Assembly (NCBI GenBank): GCA_947579665.1
Contig: OX388350.1
Span: forward strand, 33,389,393-33,453,392
Reading direction: 5' to 3'
Origin: Sympetrum striolatum
Taxonomy: Eukaryota; Arthropoda; Insecta; Odonata; Libellulidae
DNA: 64,000 bases
Every line of letters starts with the position of its first letter. Positions within the stretch are counted from its first letter, which is position 1. This document shows positions 60,122 to 64,000 of this stretch, piece after piece. Under the pieces are notes generated by a model. That model was not told the DNA's origin, made no database searches, and saw only the letters and a program-made list of their open reading frames with translations. Both the position numbers and the translations under genes were made by a program.

Positions 60122-63100
60122 GTGCGTCAATTATCGCCAGATCTCGTCTGGTCGCGGTTTTTTTCGCCGGAAATATTCGGGGGCACAGTCGTTTCTTGTT
60201 TTATGCCCATTGCATGGGAACTCCAACCCTTTTTAAAGAGTGCGTGTGATTCATGCATGCCGTGCTCTCCGACGGAGAGAGACCGGCTAACAGTAGTTGC
60301 TTGTTTCGAGGGCTGACGTGCTCCTAATTACTCTTCTCCCTCTTTCATTTCTACGTGCACCGACGAATTGGTGGATTAAATACTAAAAAAAGAAGCCTTC
60401 ACAGTTTCAATATCAATATTATATCACTCTTTCGGCAAGGGGTAGCCTATACTTTCTCTCTCCCTTCTAACCTTTAGATTTTTCCTTGAAAACTTACTAT
60501 ATTAAATCAAAAACAATCCTCTACTTATAGAAAAATTAATCAATAAATACTTGCAAGCTGACGAATATCAGACAGAAACCAGATATTTTATTCAAACTTA
60601 TAGTACTGAACTAAGTGACCAAAAAGTAGTTATAAAAATACACAGTTATAGATGTAAACGGGTTATAAATACTGCTAAAGATTTGAGTTGTGGGATGATG
60701 TTTATATCGGCTCTTAAATGAGGATGGTCATTGGGTTGGATTCTTTGTGAAAAAGAGCCATTTATATGTTTCAGACAGAATATTGTATGGTAGACAGGTT
60801 TGTTTACGTCCTTTTTGGCATTAATTTTTTTAAATCACGACATCTACCGCTCATGTAACCATATTGGGACGTAACACCTCAAGCCTGTAATTTGTATAGC
60901 TATATTGATATTTTATCACAAATTCCATTCAGATTATGACTCTAAGATTGCATTAGAGATCACCTATCCGATTTGAAAGAGAATAAGGATTGAAACTCTT
61001 TGGAAGATTTTAATCATTATGAATGTAAAGAAAAGATATTAGTCTTCTGTAAAATTGTGGCTAACAGGTACAAACCCTGAAAAAAAAATATTTTTGCATC
61101 GAAGCATTCATCATCATTAGGTAGATAGTTGGAGTAAAATTTTAGAAGTAATTTATTCAGCTCTCTGTTCCCGATATAAAACTTTTTTAACGTTTCAAAT
61201 TGGAAATACTTCTCCAATACTAGATAAGGTATTTCTATTACCATTGATTGTGGCATACAGGTTTAGACTATACGAAAATGTGCTGCGGATAGTAATATAT
61301 TTAGATACATTAAACTGAAATTCAATAGCCTTATTAAACCGAAAATCGCAGTTCTAGGTATCGCTTGCATAGTTTATTTATTTATAGTGCATAGTAGTCG
61401 CGTTCTACAATTAATTTTTCCCGTTTTGCGCCGTGGGCGGTTAAAGCTGCTCTAATTCGTTCGTTTCCCACGTTTCCATCTGCGAGTGGGCTGTATTCGT
61501 GGTAATACTATACGCAAAATTTAGGCATTCGATAGAAACTTCTCGACCTTGGAAAACGTTACTAATTAACTCCGGTCTTAATGAATCCAATTCAGTTCCA
61601 AATCACATCTCTAAATTTTACGAGAGGGAAGAAACGTAATATTCATATCAGGGTATCATTTAACGGATCGTTTAACCTCTTGCCATAATTAACTAATCGC
61701 ACATTTTGTAAATGAAAAATTCAACGATTTATTTATCACAATTATTCTCGTACCCAGTGACTCCTCGCAATTAGCTGTTTTTTATGCGTACAGATTAAGA
61801 TGAAAATTATGATTTTCCATTGTTGTAATCATTAATGTATGGTTTCAGATTTCACAGAAACATGAATTTCTTTGTCATTCCATTAGTGTTTTAATTCAGC
61901 CATAAATGTATATTTCTACGTTGGCCTCAGATATGAGATTCCCGAGAATAAAGTAATTAGAGGGACACCAAACTAGAGTAGAATATCATACTGCAGTTCG
62001 CAGGTAAAATATTTCATAAAAATAGATTTCAAGAATCTCTGGAGGGAATTTAATTATTTTTTCTTTCAACTATTCAAGTCTTTCATTAAAACTTTCTTTT
62101 TGTAGTCATCAAAAGTGTTACTATTTCTTAGCTTTTCTCTCATTTCATTTTAGTTATTACTTTATGAAGATTCAGTTCAATTGGTTTAACGATTCACTGA
62201 GATGGTTAAAAGTTATACGTTATATTTAAATGAATTGAGTCATAAACTATATACCAAATGAAATTTTATAAGGTTATGGATAATTTGAATCGTAATTAAC
62301 CATTTAGGGTCAAAATTATTATCAAAGTATTTTAACTCAAGAAGGAAATACTGCTTAACCCTTTTGGATTTGGCCAGCTAGAAAATATTTCAATGGAACC
62401 CATTATTAGTCTAATATTAAGTCTTGTTAGATCATTGTCTGGTATAAGCGAAAACGCAGTAGAGGATATATGTTGTGACGTAAATGTTAGTCACCGTCCA
62501 TTGTTAACGAGAAAGTATGACGATTGCGTACGCCAGTTTCTCCCGGATATGATAAATATATAGGTCACATTCGTTCAAAAGGTTAAATTCAGATCCAGTG
62601 TGTCGGCAACTGAAAAATTAGCGAGGCTTGCCCAGTAGACAAATTCATATTCGGAAGAGTCCACCCCTAAATGGGGGTTGTTGATCGCATCTATTTAGAG
62701 CCTAGCTTCATATCTTTTCCACCCTTCGCTCAAACTCACGTCAGCATTATTTCCTCGTTTCGCGAGCTATTTTGCGTCGGCTGTAGGGACGGATTTACAT
62801 CAAGGCACCTAGGGTCCCGATGAAGAGTGCTGAGGCGATGTTAATAGCATTTTTTTCTTAATAACATTTTGACTATAATTTTCCAGCAAATATTTGGGTC
62901 ATACATAGGTATATAAAGTAATTTTATCAATGGATTCGCAAAAGTTTAGATCTCCGAAAGACTTTTCTTGCTCTCAATAAGAGATTAAGTTTCAATTTTC
63001 AACGCTACTGTGTGGATGAATAATCGAAATTAACTGTAATTTAATATTTTAACTTTGAGTAACTATATAAGTAGCTTGGGTGGCTAGTTTCAGCGGCATA

Positions 63101-63588
63101 TTATTAAATGATGACAATGTAATCCAGCTACGGGGCTCCTTTTAATGTTCTGATAACTCAGTACGTACTTCATGCAAGAACGTTCTTTTCTCCAAATTTA
63201 CTAAACACATACTTTGACGAAGAGAGGGGCTTATATGATTGACCAATCGTTGTCTTTATGGGGTAAATGATGATTATCGTCTCTCACGTGGAGAGACGAA
63301 CTTAGATGAAAGTATAGAATAGTGGCGTTGATTTAAGTTAGATTAAATATTCTTCGGGTAGTGTTGACAAAGGAATAGGAAGCGACCTTCTCGTGTAGCA
63401 TTGATGCATGGCACTTTTAAATTTTGACTATGTGTATAACGAAAATTTTATTTCTATATTATATTGTAACCACTGCCACCAGACCTGCATCTACTTGTAG
63501 TGATATACGTATAATAATATTAAATTTACACTTATATTCCTCATGTGTATGATATGTACTCATGGTTGGCCTTTCTCTTCCTCAACAG
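60122..63588 (+). other. Putative 3.5-kb intron of the right-end gene
   Basis: The intron would run from GTGCGT at 60122 to a pyrimidine-rich tract and acceptor ending CCTCAACAG at 63588. Inside it the sequence is AT-rich and I found no convincing exon. A short GC-richer piece at 61430-61500 and the 62600-62830 stretch carry no recognisable protein. The minus-strand 79-codon frame near 61017-61256 has no recognisable motif. The intron may hold regulatory sites, but none is clear. Confidence 0.4.
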
Positions 63589-64000
63589 TTTCGAGCGTGT
63601 TGGTAGCCGTATTGGGAGCGGGGGCCTCGGTGGCTGCTCTCGCCCTAGGCCTCTTGACCTGCGTAGCGTCCTCTCGAGCCCGATCCAGGATGGGCGCCCG
63701 TTCGTGGAGTGATCGTCCCGCCTCCTCCGGCCCCTCGCCTCCCGCCTCCCCGTCCCCCTCGAACGCTGCCAACTCCGCCGTCACCTCCGCCCTACCCACC
63801 ACCACGGAGACCGGCGAGGAGGCGGAGGAGGAAGAGGAGGAAGACGAGGAAGAGGAGGACCTCCGTTCAAGGCACCAATTGCACCACCAGTACCAGCAGC
63901 AACTACAGCACCACCGCGAGCAAGCGGCCTACTTGTCCGGCAAAGAGATCCCATCCGCCACGACTATCCCCGTGGCCCTGCCACCGCCTCCTCGCCATCA
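63589..64000 (+). CDS. Exon of a predicted single-pass membrane protein, runs off the window
   Basis: A pyrimidine-rich acceptor (TTTCTCTTCCTCAACAG) precedes a GC-rich stretch whose only open + frame runs without a stop to the window edge. The two other + frames stop early. Numbered from the ATG at 60094, residues 11-36 are strongly hydrophobic (V, L, A, G). They are followed by a basic flank with Arg at 39, 41, 43 and 47. Residues 53-84 are rich in Ser, Pro, Thr and Ala. Residues 86-100 are almost all Glu or Asp. Residues 105-121 are rich in His and Gln, and a Pro run follows at 141-144. The acidic N-terminus and basic C-side flank suggest N-out, C-in topology. The hydrophobic segment could instead be an unusual signal peptide. 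I do not recognise the family. The acidic run is coded by a GAG/GAA repeat and is likely to vary in length. A minus-strand frame across the same bases is a shadow. Confidence 0.7.

Noticed and set aside
63560..63805. 81-codon minus-strand frame at the right edge
   Set aside because: It is the shadow of the + strand exon at 63589, which has a splice acceptor, a hydrophobic helix and a longer open frame.

Overview
This window looks like nuclear DNA from an arthropod, most likely an insect. It is AT-rich by eye, CpG is not depleted, there are no compact gene arrays, and it carries hAT-type, piggyBac-type, tRNA-SINE-like and Penelope-like sequences. I cannot name the species. Nearly all of the 64 kb is intronic or intergenic. 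Most long open frames lie in GC-richer patches and look like chance openings. I recognised no intact known protein, no complete tRNA or rRNA gene and no CRISPR array.

The one convincing protein-coding signal is at the right end, on the + strand. A first coding exon (ATG at 60094 in a good insect start context, donor after 60121) joins in phase across a 3.5-kb intron to an exon that starts at 63589 and stays open to the last base. The partial product (146+ residues) has a 9-residue acidic N-terminus, one hydrophobic segment, a basic flank, a Ser/Pro-rich stretch, a long Glu/Asp run and a His/Gln-rich stretch. I do not recognise the family. Other promoter-like or first-exon-like islands lie at 16.3-17.7 kb (two strong splice donors) and 35.73-35.87 kb (TATA box plus a consensus donor). 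Their downstream exons are not visible.

The rest is a mosaic of small mobile elements. The most interesting is a 172-bp insertion at 19826-19997 with 12-bp direct repeats at its ends. It carries a hammerhead-ribozyme-like core inside 33-bp inverted arms. Two shorter insertions, at 27491-27601 and 35141-35264, share its 3' end. One sits inside a local duplication with a near-perfect 10-bp target duplication, the other inside a 26-bp minisatellite. A second, decayed hammerhead-like motif is at 32063-32111. This suggests a short family related to Penelope-type retroelements or retrozymes.

Other elements are a 545-bp non-autonomous hAT element with a perfect 8-bp target duplication and dense TATCGAT motifs near its ends (28420-28964), a piggyBac-like element between TTAA sites (38921-39962) that contains a perfect 59-bp-arm hairpin, and a 161-bp tRNA-like unit with 19-bp perfect terminal inverted repeats (8600-8760). 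There are also several tRNA-promoter-derived SINE fragments, a foldback element (30872-31023), duplicated stem-loop repeats (51451-51753), diverged tandem duplications (6590-7150 and 27274-27655), and small GC-richer islands every few kb that may be regulatory.
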